Of a stretch of 64,000 bases of DNA, positions 17,197 through 26,032 are shown piece by piece. Numbering within the stretch: position 1 is the stretch's first letter; every line of letters starts with the position of its first letter. The position numbers were made by a program, and so were the translations under genes. The stretch spans positions 2,914,001-2,978,000 of the forward strand of contig OZ246983.1 of the NCBI GenBank assembly GCA_965232595.1, in the 5' to 3' direction. Origin of the DNA: SZUA-309 sp965232595. GTDB taxonomy: Bacteria; Pseudomonadota; Gammaproteobacteria; Pseudomonadales; Azotimanducaceae. The notes below the pieces were generated by a model. The model did not search any database. It worked only from the letters and a program-made list of their open reading frames with translations, and was not told the origin of the DNA.

Positions 17197-17787
17197 TTGC
17201 TGAACGAGTGGTTGCTGGCTTTTGCGCGCTGGCTCGATTCATTTTCCTGGAGCACCCAGCTCCACGAGTCGCTTTACATGTATGCCTGGATCGAGTCGGC
17301 CCACGTGCTGTCGCTGATGGTGTTTCTCGGCATGTTGTTCATCATCGACCTGCGCATGCTCGGCTATGCCTTCGGCAGCGTGCCGGCGTCGACCATCGCT
17401 GATCGGCTGGATCTGCCCATGAAGATCGGCATGGCGATGATGATCATCACCGGCTTCATCCTCTACTTCGCCATTCCCGTGCGCTCCACTCAGAGCATCT
17501 GGTTCCGGATCAAAGTGGTGCTGATGATTGCCGCCATCATCAACGCGCTGATCTTCCGGCGGAAGATGGCGGCGGCAAAGGGCAGCAGCTGGGATGTGAA
17601 CGTGAAGCTGCCCAAGGATCTGCGCACGGCGGCCGGGCTGTCTCTGGCGCTGTGGTCTGCTGTGGTCATCACCGGCCGGACCATCGCCTACGACTGGTAC
17701 GACTGCTTTCGTAACGATCTGCCTTACTGGCTGTACTGGGCCGCCGGTTGCGTGGACCAGATGGCGGCGCTGGATCAGGGGGGCTAG
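17197..17787 (+). CDS. Membrane protein, DUF6644-like, first of a related pair
   Basis: The 196-residue protein starts at TTG, supported by GATGAGGGG about 8 bases upstream. Four helices are visible. The first contains WIESAHVLSLMVFLGMLFIIDLRMLG; the pattern His-x-Leu followed by DLR-x-LG is shared with the next gene. A late segment VVITGRTIAYDW corresponds to the fourth helix of the partner. The family is uncharacterised; conserved His and Arg near membrane faces might bind haem, but this is speculation. The next gene starts directly after its stop, which indicates translational coupling. Confidence 0.65.
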   Translation: MLNEWLLAFARWLDSFSWSTQLHESLYMYAWIESAHVLSLMVFLGMLFIIDLRMLGYAFGSVPASTIADRLDLPMKIGMAMMIITGFILYFAIPVRSTQSIWFRIKVVLMIAAIINALIFRRKMAAAKGSSWDVNVKLPKDLRTAAGLSLALWSAVVITGRTIAYDWYDCFRNDLPYWLYWAAGCVDQMAALDQGG

Positions 17788-18267
17788 ATGGACGTTTACT
17801 GGTTTTTCGACTGGCTGGACACCTCTCTCCTTGCCGACATCTCCAAAGCTTACGGCGGCGTCTTCGCCGTGGTGCAGATGTTCCATCTGCTGGGGCTGGC
17901 GCTGATGGGCGGTGCGGTGCTGCTGAGCGATCTGCGCCTGCTCGGGGTGGTGATGACGAACGTGCCGTCCCGGGTGGTGTTCGATAACACCCAGCGGATC
18001 TTCAGCTGGGGGCTGCTCATGCTGGTGCTCAGCGGCACCTTCATGGCCTCAGCGGTGGCGATCAAGCTCTACTACAACGAAGCTTTCTGGGCAAAGATGA
18101 CCGGCCTGGCATTGGGCATCATCTTCGTCTACTTCATCCGCAAGCCCCTGTTCACCCGGTTCGAGCACGATGAGATCAGCCCGCTGGCGCTGAAGCTGAC
18201 CGCCATCTGCTCGCTGGTCATCTGGTTCACCGTCGCGGCGTCCGGTCGTTGGATCGGTTTTTCCTGA
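17788..18267 (+). CDS. Membrane protein, DUF6644-like, second of the pair
   Basis: The 159-residue protein starts on the base after the preceding stop codon. It has four helices with the same ground plan as its neighbour: FHLLGLALMGGAVLLSDLRLLG in the first helix pair, a Pro/Ser loop, and VIWFTVAASGRWIGF at the end. The shared motifs suggest duplication and probably a heteromeric membrane complex. No catalytic motif is recognised. It is followed after 24 bases by a tiny membrane-protein gene on the same strand, which may be a third subunit. Confidence 0.65.
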   Translation: MDVYWFFDWLDTSLLADISKAYGGVFAVVQMFHLLGLALMGGAVLLSDLRLLGVVMTNVPSRVVFDNTQRIFSWGLLMLVLSGTFMASAVAIKLYYNEAFWAKMTGLALGIIFVYFIRKPLFTRFEHDEISPLALKLTAICSLVIWFTVAASGRWIGFS

Positions 18268-18291
18268 TTTTCTCGAGGCGAAGCACTACCC

Positions 18292-18417
18292 ATGAGCAAA
18301 CAGACTCTCGAACGCATCACCTACGCTTTCGCCACCGGCGTCTTTCTGCTGGCCACCTGGTACTGGATCCGGCAGTGGAACAGCATGCTCGAGCTGCTGG
18401 AGGCAGCGTACGGCTGA
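18292..18417 (+). CDS. Candidate 41-residue single-helix membrane peptide
   Basis: An ATG at 18292 opens a 42-codon frame ending at TGA. It encodes a short polar head (MSKQTLERIT), one hydrophobic helix with aromatic residues (about residues 11-26) and an amphipathic acidic tail ending AAYG. The region just before the ATG has GAGGCGAAG, a plausible ribosome site. It follows the DUF6644-like pair by 24 bases on the same strand and fills the space up to the convergent SDR gene. Small single-span subunits are common in membrane redox complexes. Coding status is inferred from position, start, ribosome site and composition. Confidence 0.55.
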   Translation: MSKQTLERITYAFATGVFLLATWYWIRQWNSMLELLEAAYG

Positions 18418-18419
18418 AC

Positions 18420-19202
18420 CTAAAGCGAGCTGGATCTGCCCAGGCGCAGCAGCAGGGGTCGGGGTAACAGGCCCAGGGCGGCGGCAATCAGCCGGTTCAA
18501 GGTGCCGGTGATGTGGATGACCTTGCCGCGCATCACCGCCTCATAGCCCTCTGCAGCAACCTCGGCGGCGCTCTGCCAGACGTAGCTTGGATACTGGTTC
18601 GTCTGCTCTCGAACTCCCATCACGTCGTGAAACTCCGTGTAGGTGAAGCCCGGGCAGACCGCAGTGCAGTGGATGCCCTGCTCGCGGAACTCGAAGTCCA
18701 CCGCCGCGCTCAGATCGTTGACGTAGCGTTTGATGGCGCTGTAGGTGCTGCCGCGGCTCGGTGGAGCGAACGCTGAGAGCGATGACACGTTGATGATCCT
18801 GCCGAAGTTGCGCTCGAGCATGCCCGGCAGGAACAGATGGGTGAGCTCTGTGTAGCCGGTCAGCATGACCTGGAGCATGGCCTGCTGCTCTGACCAGCTG
18901 GCGTCCAGGAAGCCACCGTTCAGCGCGTAGCCGGCGTTGTTGACCAGGGCGTCGACTTCGATCTGCCTCTCCCGCAAGGCCGCAAGCAACTCAGAGCCTG
19001 CCTCGGCACGGGCCAGATCCAGAGGCACGATGGTGACCTCGACATCAGCCTTTGCGTTCAGCTCGCCGGCCAGCGCCTCCAGTTTGTCCGCCCGCCGGGC
19101 GACCAGAATCAGGTCGTAGCCGTGGCCAGCGAACTCATGCGCGAAAGCAGCGCCGATGCCAGCTGATGCGCCCGTGATCAGTGCTGTGCGTTTGCTTGTC
19201 AT
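18420..19202 (-). CDS. Short-chain dehydrogenase/reductase (SDR)
   Basis: This 260-residue Rossmann-fold enzyme has the cofactor loop TGASAGIG at 10-17, LVARR after the second strand (an NADP-type signal), NNAG at 88-91 and the catalytic YSAIK at 154-158. The sequence after the active site (AVCPGFTYTEF) and the C-terminal helix match classical SDRs of the DltE/YqjQ-like group that reduce aldehydes or ketones. The substrate is unknown. Its stop lies two bases from the stop of the small membrane peptide gene, so the two transcripts converge. The last gene upstream on its strand is the penicillin acylase homologue. Confidence 0.9.
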   Translation of the reverse strand: MTSKRTALITGASAGIGAAFAHEFAGHGYDLILVARRADKLEALAGELNAKADVEVTIVPLDLARAEAGSELLAALRERQIEVDALVNNAGYALNGGFLDASWSEQQAMLQVMLTGYTELTHLFLPGMLERNFGRIINVSSLSAFAPPSRGSTYSAIKRYVNDLSAAVDFEFREQGIHCTAVCPGFTYTEFHDVMGVREQTNQYPSYVWQSAAEVAAEGYEAVMRGKVIHITGTLNRLIAAALGLLPRPLLLRLGRSSSL

Positions 19203-19224
19203 GGCTGGTCGCTCCGCTGCCGGT

Positions 19225-21468
19225 TCAGAAACGTGGCGTCAGCTCGGTCCTGGAGCTGATGTGGTCCTTCAGCGCTTCCGGCGTCCACCAGCTCGGCTTC
19301 AGCGTTCGGTCGCTGAAAACGGTGGCTGCCTGATCGCTGTAATGAGGTGAGTCAGAGCGATCTGACTGACCGACCGGCAGGAAGATCCAGCTCCGAATGG
19401 GCTCCGAAAGCACGACGACCTGGGTAGAGGTCTGGCCGCGGTTGCCGCGACGCTCGAAGTTGTCGTCTGCCTCGGCGTAGCCCATGGAGCGCAGCGTGGT
19501 GAGGCCGAGGTGATCACCGCCACCGCCACCCACCGGCCAGCTCAGTTCGTCGCGCCCGGTTCGGAAAACCCGTCCCCAGGGCTCGGACGTGCTGCCGAGC
19601 TCGAGGCGCATACCCTCCATGGCGGCGATCCAGGCGTCGGCGGCCAGGGCCAGCTGTCCTTCGGTCAGCTTGATGGCTCGAGGCGCCCGTTGCTCGACGA
19701 TGGCGTAGTGGTCGTCGATCGCGTTGCGAATTTCAGTGCCACCCTCCATCTCGTGCAGCGTGTTGCGCCAGTAGTAGTACTTGAGCGCTGCCGTGTTGTC
19801 CTTGCTCAGCTGTCCGTTCCAGCTGAGCATCTCCTCGAGCTCCGGCGACTCTAGGGGTGCCGCCAGGCGAAGCACGTCCAGCCAGCGCTGGTAGCCGAAC
19901 GGCGTAACGTCCACCGCGTAAGCCAGGGCTTCCTCCACGGTCACGTCCGAGTCCGCCTGCAGCAGCTCGATGGCCCTGGCGCCACGCTGATTCGTCCAGC
20001 CGTCGAACGATTCGCCGTGATCGGCGCTCGAGAACAGGTATTCCGGCTGCGCCGCCAGCGAGAACGGCGAGTCAGGAATCATCGCATCCGGTGGGATGTT
20101 GCAGTTCTGCAGGTAACCGGAATCAGGATTCAGCACCTGCAGGTGGTCACTGGCCGGATGAATGCCCTGCCACTCGGTCGCCGAGGTGCTGCCGTCCACC
20201 GGCCGCGACCAGTCGTAGCCTGCTGGCCGCACGGGCACCCGCCCGGTTCGCTGGTAGTAAATGTTGCCGCTGGTGTCCGCGACCATCACGTTCTGCGGAA
20301 ACATGGAGAGGGTCTCGCAGGCAGCCACGGCACCTCGATAGTCCTCCGCGAAGTTCAGTGCCTCCCAGGCGCTGTTTCGATTGGTGCCGCCGTCGTAGGA
20401 GATCCTGGCGGTGTAGGCCATCCCTTCGCTGCGGGCAACCACGGGACCGTGCGGCGTCGTCTCCCAGACGTAGTCCCGGCTGCTGCCGTCCGGGAAGGTC
20501 AGGCTGACGCTGTGCGATTCGATCTGGCGCCATCCGTCGTCGTAGCGATAGCGGCTGGGATCTTCCGGATCCAGGGTGAGCGCAAAAGCATCGGCGGTGT
20601 CCGGACCGCCGGTCGTCATGGCCCAGGCGATCTTGTCGTTGTGACCGAGCCCGATGTACGGGGAGCCGGCCAGACCCACACCGCTGCCCTCGAGCTCGCC
20701 GGCGTGGATGCGCATCTCCCAGAACCGGCTCGGGCCCCACCAGGACAGGTGCGGATCGATCAGCAGGATGGCGTGGCCGTCCGCCGTGCGGCTCGGGCTG
20801 ACGGCCCACTGATTCGATCCGCGCTGCTCGACGACAAAGTCCGGCTTGATGCCGCCGCGCACCAGATCGCCCAGCGCTTCATCGATGGACCAGTTGTAGA
20901 GAAACATGCGCCCGAAGGCGTCGACCATCTCCGGCGTCACCGAGCCGTGGCCCCACCAGTCGGGCACATCTTCGGGGTGGGCCGCGTAGAAGTCGGAGAT
21001 GCCGTTGGCGAAGGCGGTGATCCGAACACGTTCCTGCTCGTTCATGGCGGCAACGGAGGCGGTCGCGTTGCGGAGGTGCCCGAACATGGTCGCCAGCAGG
21101 GATATCTGCACCCCGTCCTCACCGGCGATCTCGGTGTACTCACCCATGGCCAGCTTCAGGTTCATCAGCAGCTGCGACGGTCGGTCCTGCGCCTGGGCCC
21201 AACCCTGGGCGTAGAGACCGGCTTCGACGGTCGGCGCGTAGATGTGGGGAATCCCGAAGGTGTCTCTGTAGATGACCGTCCTGCCTTCGTCCTGGCCGGT
21301 GCCCGGAAGCTCGGCCGCTGCCGAAGCTGCCTGCTCGACGGTGCCCGGCTGGTCGGTGGTCTCCGGTGCTGACGGGCCACAACCCGCCAGCACCAGCAGC
21401 AGGACGATGCTCCAGCAGCGTCTGTGATGGTACGCCCACGACAGGTCTGTGCTTTCCTGAACCGTCAT
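19225..21468 (-). CDS. Penicillin acylase family (S45 Ntn-hydrolase) lipoprotein
   Basis: From the ATG with an upstream GGGGAGAG site the protein has 747 residues. It begins with a lipoprotein signal ending in LAGC (Cys30), so it should be membrane-anchored, facing the periplasm. The precursor has the A-chain opening YRDTFGIPHIYA near residue 66, a spacer, and the autocleavage point GSNQWAV at about Ser218, the N-terminal nucleophile of the B chain, followed by DPHLSW. Relatives cleave acyl side chains of beta-lactams, acyl-homoserine lactones or other amides. It is divergent from an ABC exporter; a link through an acylated secreted molecule is possible. Confidence 0.9.
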   Translation of the reverse strand: MTVQESTDLSWAYHHRRCWSIVLLLVLAGCGPSAPETTDQPGTVEQAASAAAELPGTGQDEGRTVIYRDTFGIPHIYAPTVEAGLYAQGWAQAQDRPSQLLMNLKLAMGEYTEIAGEDGVQISLLATMFGHLRNATASVAAMNEQERVRITAFANGISDFYAAHPEDVPDWWGHGSVTPEMVDAFGRMFLYNWSIDEALGDLVRGGIKPDFVVEQRGSNQWAVSPSRTADGHAILLIDPHLSWWGPSRFWEMRIHAGELEGSGVGLAGSPYIGLGHNDKIAWAMTTGGPDTADAFALTLDPEDPSRYRYDDGWRQIESHSVSLTFPDGSSRDYVWETTPHGPVVARSEGMAYTARISYDGGTNRNSAWEALNFAEDYRGAVAACETLSMFPQNVMVADTSGNIYYQRTGRVPVRPAGYDWSRPVDGSTSATEWQGIHPASDHLQVLNPDSGYLQNCNIPPDAMIPDSPFSLAAQPEYLFSSADHGESFDGWTNQRGARAIELLQADSDVTVEEALAYAVDVTPFGYQRWLDVLRLAAPLESPELEEMLSWNGQLSKDNTAALKYYYWRNTLHEMEGGTEIRNAIDDHYAIVEQRAPRAIKLTEGQLALAADAWIAAMEGMRLELGSTSEPWGRVFRTGRDELSWPVGGGGGDHLGLTTLRSMGYAEADDNFERRGNRGQTSTQVVVLSEPIRSWIFLPVGQSDRSDSPHYSDQAATVFSDRTLKPSWWTPEALKDHISSRTELTPRF

Positions 21469-21582
21469 CAACTCTCTCCCCGGTTGAGTTTCCGCCATGT
21501 TACGCCATGCAATCGGCCCTCGCTCTTGAGGGGAAGACGTCGCCTGCATAGAATGCCCGGCCCTCCCGATCGGTGAGCCGGC

Positions 21583-22602
21583 ATGTCAGAGCCCTACATC
21601 GTCGTCCAGGACCTGGCGAAGCGATTCAAGATTGCCGAGCGGGATGCCGGCCTCTGGGGCGCGCTCAAGGGCATCGCCAACCGTCGCTACCGCACCGTGG
21701 AGGCGCTGCACGGGGTGAGCTTCGAGATCGGCCGCGGCGAGCTGGTGGGTTACATCGGCCCGAACGGCGCCGGCAAATCCACCACCATCAAAATACTCTC
21801 CGGCATCCTGGTGCCGTCCAGCGGTCACTGCACGGTGGCTGGCCTGACGCCCTGGAAATCCCGGGTCGAGCACGTGGCCCGGATCGGCGTGGTGTTCGGG
21901 CAGCGCACCCAGCTCTGGTGGGATCTGCCGGTGATCGAGTCGTTCGAGCTGCTGCGTGACATCTATCGGGTACCGGAAGCGAGTTACGCCCGCGAGCGCG
22001 ACGAGCTGGTGGCGTTGCTTGATCTGGAGCCGCTGCTGGACGTGCCGGTCCGGCAGCTGAGCCTGGGCCAGCGAATGCGGGCAGATCTGGCGGCATCCCT
22101 GCTGCACGATCCGGACATCCTCTTCCTCGATGAGCCCACCATCGGCCTCGACGCCATCTCCAAACTGGCGATGCGCAGCTTCATCAAGACCCGCAACGCC
22201 GAGCGCGGCACCACCGTGCTGCTGACGACTCACGACATGGACGATGTGGAAGCACTGTGCAGTCGGGTGATGCTGATCAATCACGGCACGCTGCTGATGG
22301 ACGGCACGGTGGCGGACCTGCGTTCGGACAGACGTAGGGTGGTCGTCGATTTCGAGACGCTTCCCGAGCTTGCCGCCGAACATGCGGGCAAGGTGGTCAG
22401 CAGGAACGGCGAGCGGGTGGTGTTCGAGGTGGAAACGCGGGTTGCCGAGTTCGTCGCTGCGGTGACGGCCAGCTACCCCGTGCACGACCTCACCGTTGAC
22501 CATCCGCCGATCGAGGAAACCGTGGCCGAGCTGTATCGGCAGGCTCCTGGGCGCCAGCAGGCGGCCGATGGGGCCTCGGCAGTAGGCGCGGCCGATGACT
22601 AG
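21583..22602 (+). CDS. ABC-2 type transporter ATP-binding protein
   Basis: The 339-residue ATPase carries Walker A GPNGAGKST at 59-67, the signature LSLGQRMR, Walker B ILFLDEPTIGLD and the switch His in LTTHDMDD. The C-terminal 90 residues form the extra domain of the COG4586-like exporters. It energises export by the two permeases encoded next; the gene overlaps the first permease by 8 bases, a sign of translational coupling. The substrate of this three-component family is poorly known, with drugs, lipids or polysaccharide-like molecules all proposed. Confidence 0.92.
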   Translation: MSEPYIVVQDLAKRFKIAERDAGLWGALKGIANRRYRTVEALHGVSFEIGRGELVGYIGPNGAGKSTTIKILSGILVPSSGHCTVAGLTPWKSRVEHVARIGVVFGQRTQLWWDLPVIESFELLRDIYRVPEASYARERDELVALLDLEPLLDVPVRQLSLGQRMRADLAASLLHDPDILFLDEPTIGLDAISKLAMRSFIKTRNAERGTTVLLTTHDMDDVEALCSRVMLINHGTLLMDGTVADLRSDRRRVVVDFETLPELAAEHAGKVVSRNGERVVFEVETRVAEFVAAVTASYPVHDLTVDHPPIEETVAELYRQAPGRQQAADGASAVGAADD

Positions 22603-23416
22603 CCGCACGTTCCTGGCGATACTCGCCGTTCGCTGCAAGATGCTGCTGCAGTATCGGGCGGCGGCGCTGGCCGGATTCGGCACTCAGCTGTTCTGGGGCT
22701 TCATCAAGGTGATGGTGTTTGTTGCCTTCTACGCCTCGGCCGTCACCGAGCCGCCAATGACGTTCGCCCAGCTGCTGGTCTACATCTGGCTCGGCCAGGC
22801 GCTGCTGGCCCTGCTGCCCTGGAGCGTGGACAAGGAGATCGCCGAGCAGATCAGAAGCGGTGGTGTGTCGTACGAGCTGCTGAGGCCGGTCGATCTCTAT
22901 GGCTTCTGGTTTGCCCGGACCATGGCTTTCCGGCTCGCGCCGACCCTGCTGCGCATGCTGCCCATGCTGGCCTTCACTTACTTCGCCATGCCCTGGATCG
23001 GCATGGCGGACTGGGCGCTGCCGGCACCGGCGAGCGCTGCCAGCGGCTGGCTGTTTCTGCTTTCGGCCCTGGCAACCCTGGTTCTCTCCACCGCTGTGAC
23101 CATGATCATGCACATCAGCCTGTTGTGGACAATTTCCGGTGAGGGCTTCAATCGGATGATGCCCGGCGTGGTGCCGCTGTTCGCGGGGCTGATCGTGCCG
23201 TTGCCGCTGTTCCCCGACTGGCTGCAGGGATTTCTCTACTGGCAGCCGTTCAGAGGCCTGGCGGACGTGCCGTTCCGGATCTACAGCGGGCACATTCCGG
23301 CAGAAACGGCGTTCTTTGAGATCGCCATGCAGCTCGGCTGGTCGGTGCTGCTGATCGCCTTCGGCATGGGCCTGCTGGCGCGGGCCCGACGCAACCTGGT
23401 GGTGCAGGGTGGCTGA
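22595..23416 (+). CDS. ABC-2 type transporter permease, first subunit
   Basis: The 273-residue protein has six helices and no cytoplasmic ATPase motifs. The opening TFLAILAVRCKMLLQYR and the later WSVDKEIAEQIRSGGVSYELLRPVDLY match the paired COG4587/COG3694 permeases, where the GxxxxxLLRP loop follows helix two. It overlaps the ATPase gene upstream and the second permease gene downstream by 8 bases, so all three products should be made in proportion and form one inner-membrane exporter. Confidence 0.88.
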   Translation: MTSRTFLAILAVRCKMLLQYRAAALAGFGTQLFWGFIKVMVFVAFYASAVTEPPMTFAQLLVYIWLGQALLALLPWSVDKEIAEQIRSGGVSYELLRPVDLYGFWFARTMAFRLAPTLLRMLPMLAFTYFAMPWIGMADWALPAPASAASGWLFLLSALATLVLSTAVTMIMHISLLWTISGEGFNRMMPGVVPLFAGLIVPLPLFPDWLQGFLYWQPFRGLADVPFRIYSGHIPAETAFFEIAMQLGWSVLLIAFGMGLLARARRNLVVQGG

Positions 23417-24260
23417 GGGCAGCACGATCAACGCGGCACGCGGCGGTCGTCTGGGCCCTGGACCGGTGGCGCTGTACGGACGCTTCGTCAGCCAGTCCGT
23501 GCGAGCGTCGCTGCAGTACCGGCTGTCTTTTGTGCTCATGGCGTTCGGCTACTTCATCACTTCCGGGGTGGAGGCGCTGGGTGTCTGGGCGCTGTTCGAT
23601 CGCTTCGGCATGCTGGGTCAGTGGTCGCTGGCCGAGGTGGCGTTGCTCTACGGCATGGTGAACGTTGCCTTTCCCATCAGCGAGGCGCTGGCGCGTGGCT
23701 TCGACGTCTTCGGTCAGGAGTTCGTGAAAACGGGCAACTTCGATAGGGTGCTGCTGCGGCCACGGAGCACGGTGCTGCAGCTGGCCGGTTACGAGTTCCA
23801 GATCTACCGGATCGGACGGCTGCTGCAGGGCCTGATCGTGCTGGGGGTCGCCATGTGGCTGCTGCCCGTGGATTGGACCCTCTGGCGGCTGGCGCTGCTG
23901 GTGTTCACCATCCTTTCCGGCGTCGTCTTCTTCTACGCGCTCTTCATCTTCCAGGCGGCCATGTCGTTCTGGACGGTGGAGTCCCTGGAGATCATGAACA
24001 CGCTGACCTACGGCGGCGTGGAGACGGCTCAATACCCGTTGGCCATCTACCAGCCCGGCTTCCGTCGCTTCTTCACCTTCGTGGTGCCGCTCGGCTGCAT
24101 CAGCTACTTCCCGGCGGTGGCCATCCTCGGCATCGAGGATCCGCTCGGCAGCACGCTGTGGATGCAGCTGGCGGCACCGCTCGCCGGCTATCTGTTTTTT
24201 GCCGTGTCTCTGCTCGCCTGGCGCTTCGGTATCCGCCACTACACGTCCACCGGGAGCTGA
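23409..24260 (+). CDS. ABC-2 type transporter permease, second subunit
   Basis: The 283-residue protein also has six helices. It shares with the first permease the loop EFVKTGNFDRVLLRPRS, the equivalent of the LLRP motif, and a similar ending in a basic tail. This marks it as the COG3694-type partner. The N-terminal 25 residues are polar and basic and lie in the cytoplasm. It ends the ABC cluster; the following GST-like gene starts 33 bases downstream with its own ribosome site (CCGGGAGGGG) and may be read through. Confidence 0.88.
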   Translation: MAEGSTINAARGGRLGPGPVALYGRFVSQSVRASLQYRLSFVLMAFGYFITSGVEALGVWALFDRFGMLGQWSLAEVALLYGMVNVAFPISEALARGFDVFGQEFVKTGNFDRVLLRPRSTVLQLAGYEFQIYRIGRLLQGLIVLGVAMWLLPVDWTLWRLALLVFTILSGVVFFYALFIFQAAMSFWTVESLEIMNTLTYGGVETAQYPLAIYQPGFRRFFTFVVPLGCISYFPAVAILGIEDPLGSTLWMQLAAPLAGYLFFAVSLLAWRFGIRHYTSTGS

Positions 24261-24293
24261 GTTAGGCTCTCGCTTCTTTTCCGGGAGGGGCAC

Positions 24294-25058
24294 ATGGGGC
24301 GATTTGCCAGCATCAGCGAGGCTCGAGCGGCGGACGGGCTGCGGATGGCCTGCCTGCGCAAGACCCCGAGCCCCTGGCAGGAAGCCGCCAAAGGGGTGTT
24401 TCACGTCAAAGGCCTGGAATGCCAGTACGCCGCGCAGTCGGAGTCAGACGTGGACAACGCCGTCGCTGACTGGGCAGGTGACTCCTCAGTACCGGTGGTG
24501 GCCTACCGGAAGGAGAAGCTCAGAACCGGCTGGGTCGAGATCCTGATGCTCGCCGAGCGGCTCCAGCCGGAGCCGGGCCTGATTCCGGAAGACCCGCGAT
24601 CGCGAGCGCTCATGTTCGGTCTCGCCCATGAGATTGTCGGCGAGATGGGGATTGGCTGGTGCATGCGCCTGCTGGTGTTGCGGGCCGGTATGGACCACAG
24701 CGACGACACCTCAATACCGTCCGAGTCGGCTGCCAACCTGGCCGGCAAGTACGGCTTCAATCCTACCGACGTTGCCCAGGCGGAGAACCGGGTGGTTGCC
24801 GTGCTGGGCCTGCTCGACGAGCAGCTCGGCGCGGGGGATTACTTTCTGGACGATCGCCTGACGGCGTTGGACATCTACTGGGCGACCATGGCCAATCTGC
24901 TCAGGCCGCTGCCGCCGGAGCAGCTGCGGATGAGCGACTACATGCGGGGCGTCTACGCCACCAGCAACGAGCGTGTGCTGGCAGCGCTGACGCCGGCACT
25001 CCGGTCGCATCAGGAACGAACCTACGAACGGCACCTCGAACTCCCGGTGCCCATGTAA
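24294..25058 (+). CDS. Glutathione S-transferase-like protein
   Basis: The 254-residue protein has an N-terminal alpha/beta part with a SVPVVAY segment near residue 64, the place of the cis-Pro in thioredoxin folds. A C-terminal all-helical part contains DRLTALDIYWATM, close to the GST helix-6 motif (T-x-x-D-x-x). The usual N-terminal catalytic Ser/Cys/Tyr is not obvious, so it may be a divergent or non-classical member. It is followed by a nitronate monooxygenase-like gene at 26 bases and an acetyltransferase, forming a small detoxification-like operon. Confidence 0.68.
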   Translation: MGRFASISEARAADGLRMACLRKTPSPWQEAAKGVFHVKGLECQYAAQSESDVDNAVADWAGDSSVPVVAYRKEKLRTGWVEILMLAERLQPEPGLIPEDPRSRALMFGLAHEIVGEMGIGWCMRLLVLRAGMDHSDDTSIPSESAANLAGKYGFNPTDVAQAENRVVAVLGLLDEQLGAGDYFLDDRLTALDIYWATMANLLRPLPPEQLRMSDYMRGVYATSNERVLAALTPALRSHQERTYERHLELPVPM

Positions 25059-25083
25059 CTCACTTTCACTCAGGAATTTCACT

Positions 25084-26019
25084 ATGCAGTTCTCGAACAG
25101 AATCACCGACCTGCTCGGCGTCGAAGTGCCGCTGGTGCAGGCACCCATGGGCTGGATTGCCCGCTCGCAGCTGGCGTCCGCCGTGTCTGAAGCCGGCGGC
25201 CTCGGCATCATCGAGACCTCGTCCGGAGAGCTCGACGCGGTCCGCGAAGAGATCAAGAAGATGCGCACGCTCACGGACAAACCGTTCGGCGTGAACATCG
25301 CCCAGGCGTTCGTGCGCGATCCGGACATCGTGAAGTTCGTGATCGATCAGGGCGTGAAGTTCGTCACCACCTCCGCGGGCAATCCGGAGCGCTACACGGA
25401 GGAGCTGAAGTCGGCGGGTCTGACGGTTTTTCACGTGGTGCCCAGCCTTGGCGCGGCGCTGAAGGCGGTTGAGTGCGGCGTGGACGGTCTGGTGGTGGAA
25501 GGCGGAGAGGGCGGTGGCTTCAAGAACCCGCGGGATGTCTCCACCATGGTGCTGCTGCCGCTGGTGCGCTCGAAAGTGGACGTGCCGATCATCGCTGCTG
25601 GCGGCTTCGTGGACGGCAAATCCATGGCAGCCGCTTTTGCCCTGGGAGCGGAGGCCGTGCAGATGGGCACCCGGATGGTGTCCGCCGCCGAATCGCCGGT
25701 GCACGACAACTGGAAAAACGCCATCGTCGGCGCCAGAGAGACGGACACCGTGTTTCTGAACCGGGCGCACTCGCCCGCCCTCAGAGCGCTCAGAACGGAG
25801 AAGACGACGCGGCTGGAAATGGACCTGGAGACCAACGCCATGACCGAATTCGGGACCGCGCTCGATCTCTACTTCGGTGGCGACATGGAGGCGAGCATCG
25901 CGCTGACGGGCCAGGTTGCCGGCCGGATCGACGCCGTTCGACCGGTGGCCGAGATCATCGAGGAAGTGAAGCAGGAGTTCTTCGAGACGCTGTCGGCGAT
26001 GAGCGGCCGGTATCTCTAG
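25084..26019 (+). CDS. Nitronate monooxygenase-like FMN enzyme (NPD family)
   Basis: The 311-residue TIM-barrel protein opens with VEVPLVQAPMGWIAR and continues with AVSEAGGLGIIETSSG, both typical of the 2-nitropropane dioxygenase / enoyl-ACP reductase FabK family. Later motifs VEGGEGGGF and PIIAAGGFVDGK form the FMN phosphate site, and ALGAEAVQMGTRM completes the barrel. It should oxidise alkyl nitronates or use FMN for a related reaction in the cytoplasm. The Glu-Gly-rich FMN site is complete. It is probably co-transcribed with the GST-like gene and the acetyltransferase 13 bases downstream. Confidence 0.88.
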   Translation: MQFSNRITDLLGVEVPLVQAPMGWIARSQLASAVSEAGGLGIIETSSGELDAVREEIKKMRTLTDKPFGVNIAQAFVRDPDIVKFVIDQGVKFVTTSAGNPERYTEELKSAGLTVFHVVPSLGAALKAVECGVDGLVVEGGEGGGFKNPRDVSTMVLLPLVRSKVDVPIIAAGGFVDGKSMAAAFALGAEAVQMGTRMVSAAESPVHDNWKNAIVGARETDTVFLNRAHSPALRALRTEKTTRLEMDLETNAMTEFGTALDLYFGGDMEASIALTGQVAGRIDAVRPVAEIIEEVKQEFFETLSAMSGRYL

Positions 26020-26032
26020 CGAGGAGCAGATC

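Noticed and set aside
20017..21372. 451-codon open frame antisense to the penicillin acylase gene
   Set aside because: The acylase has its nucleophile, lipobox and conserved chain segments; the antisense product is Val/Arg/Gly-rich without motifs.
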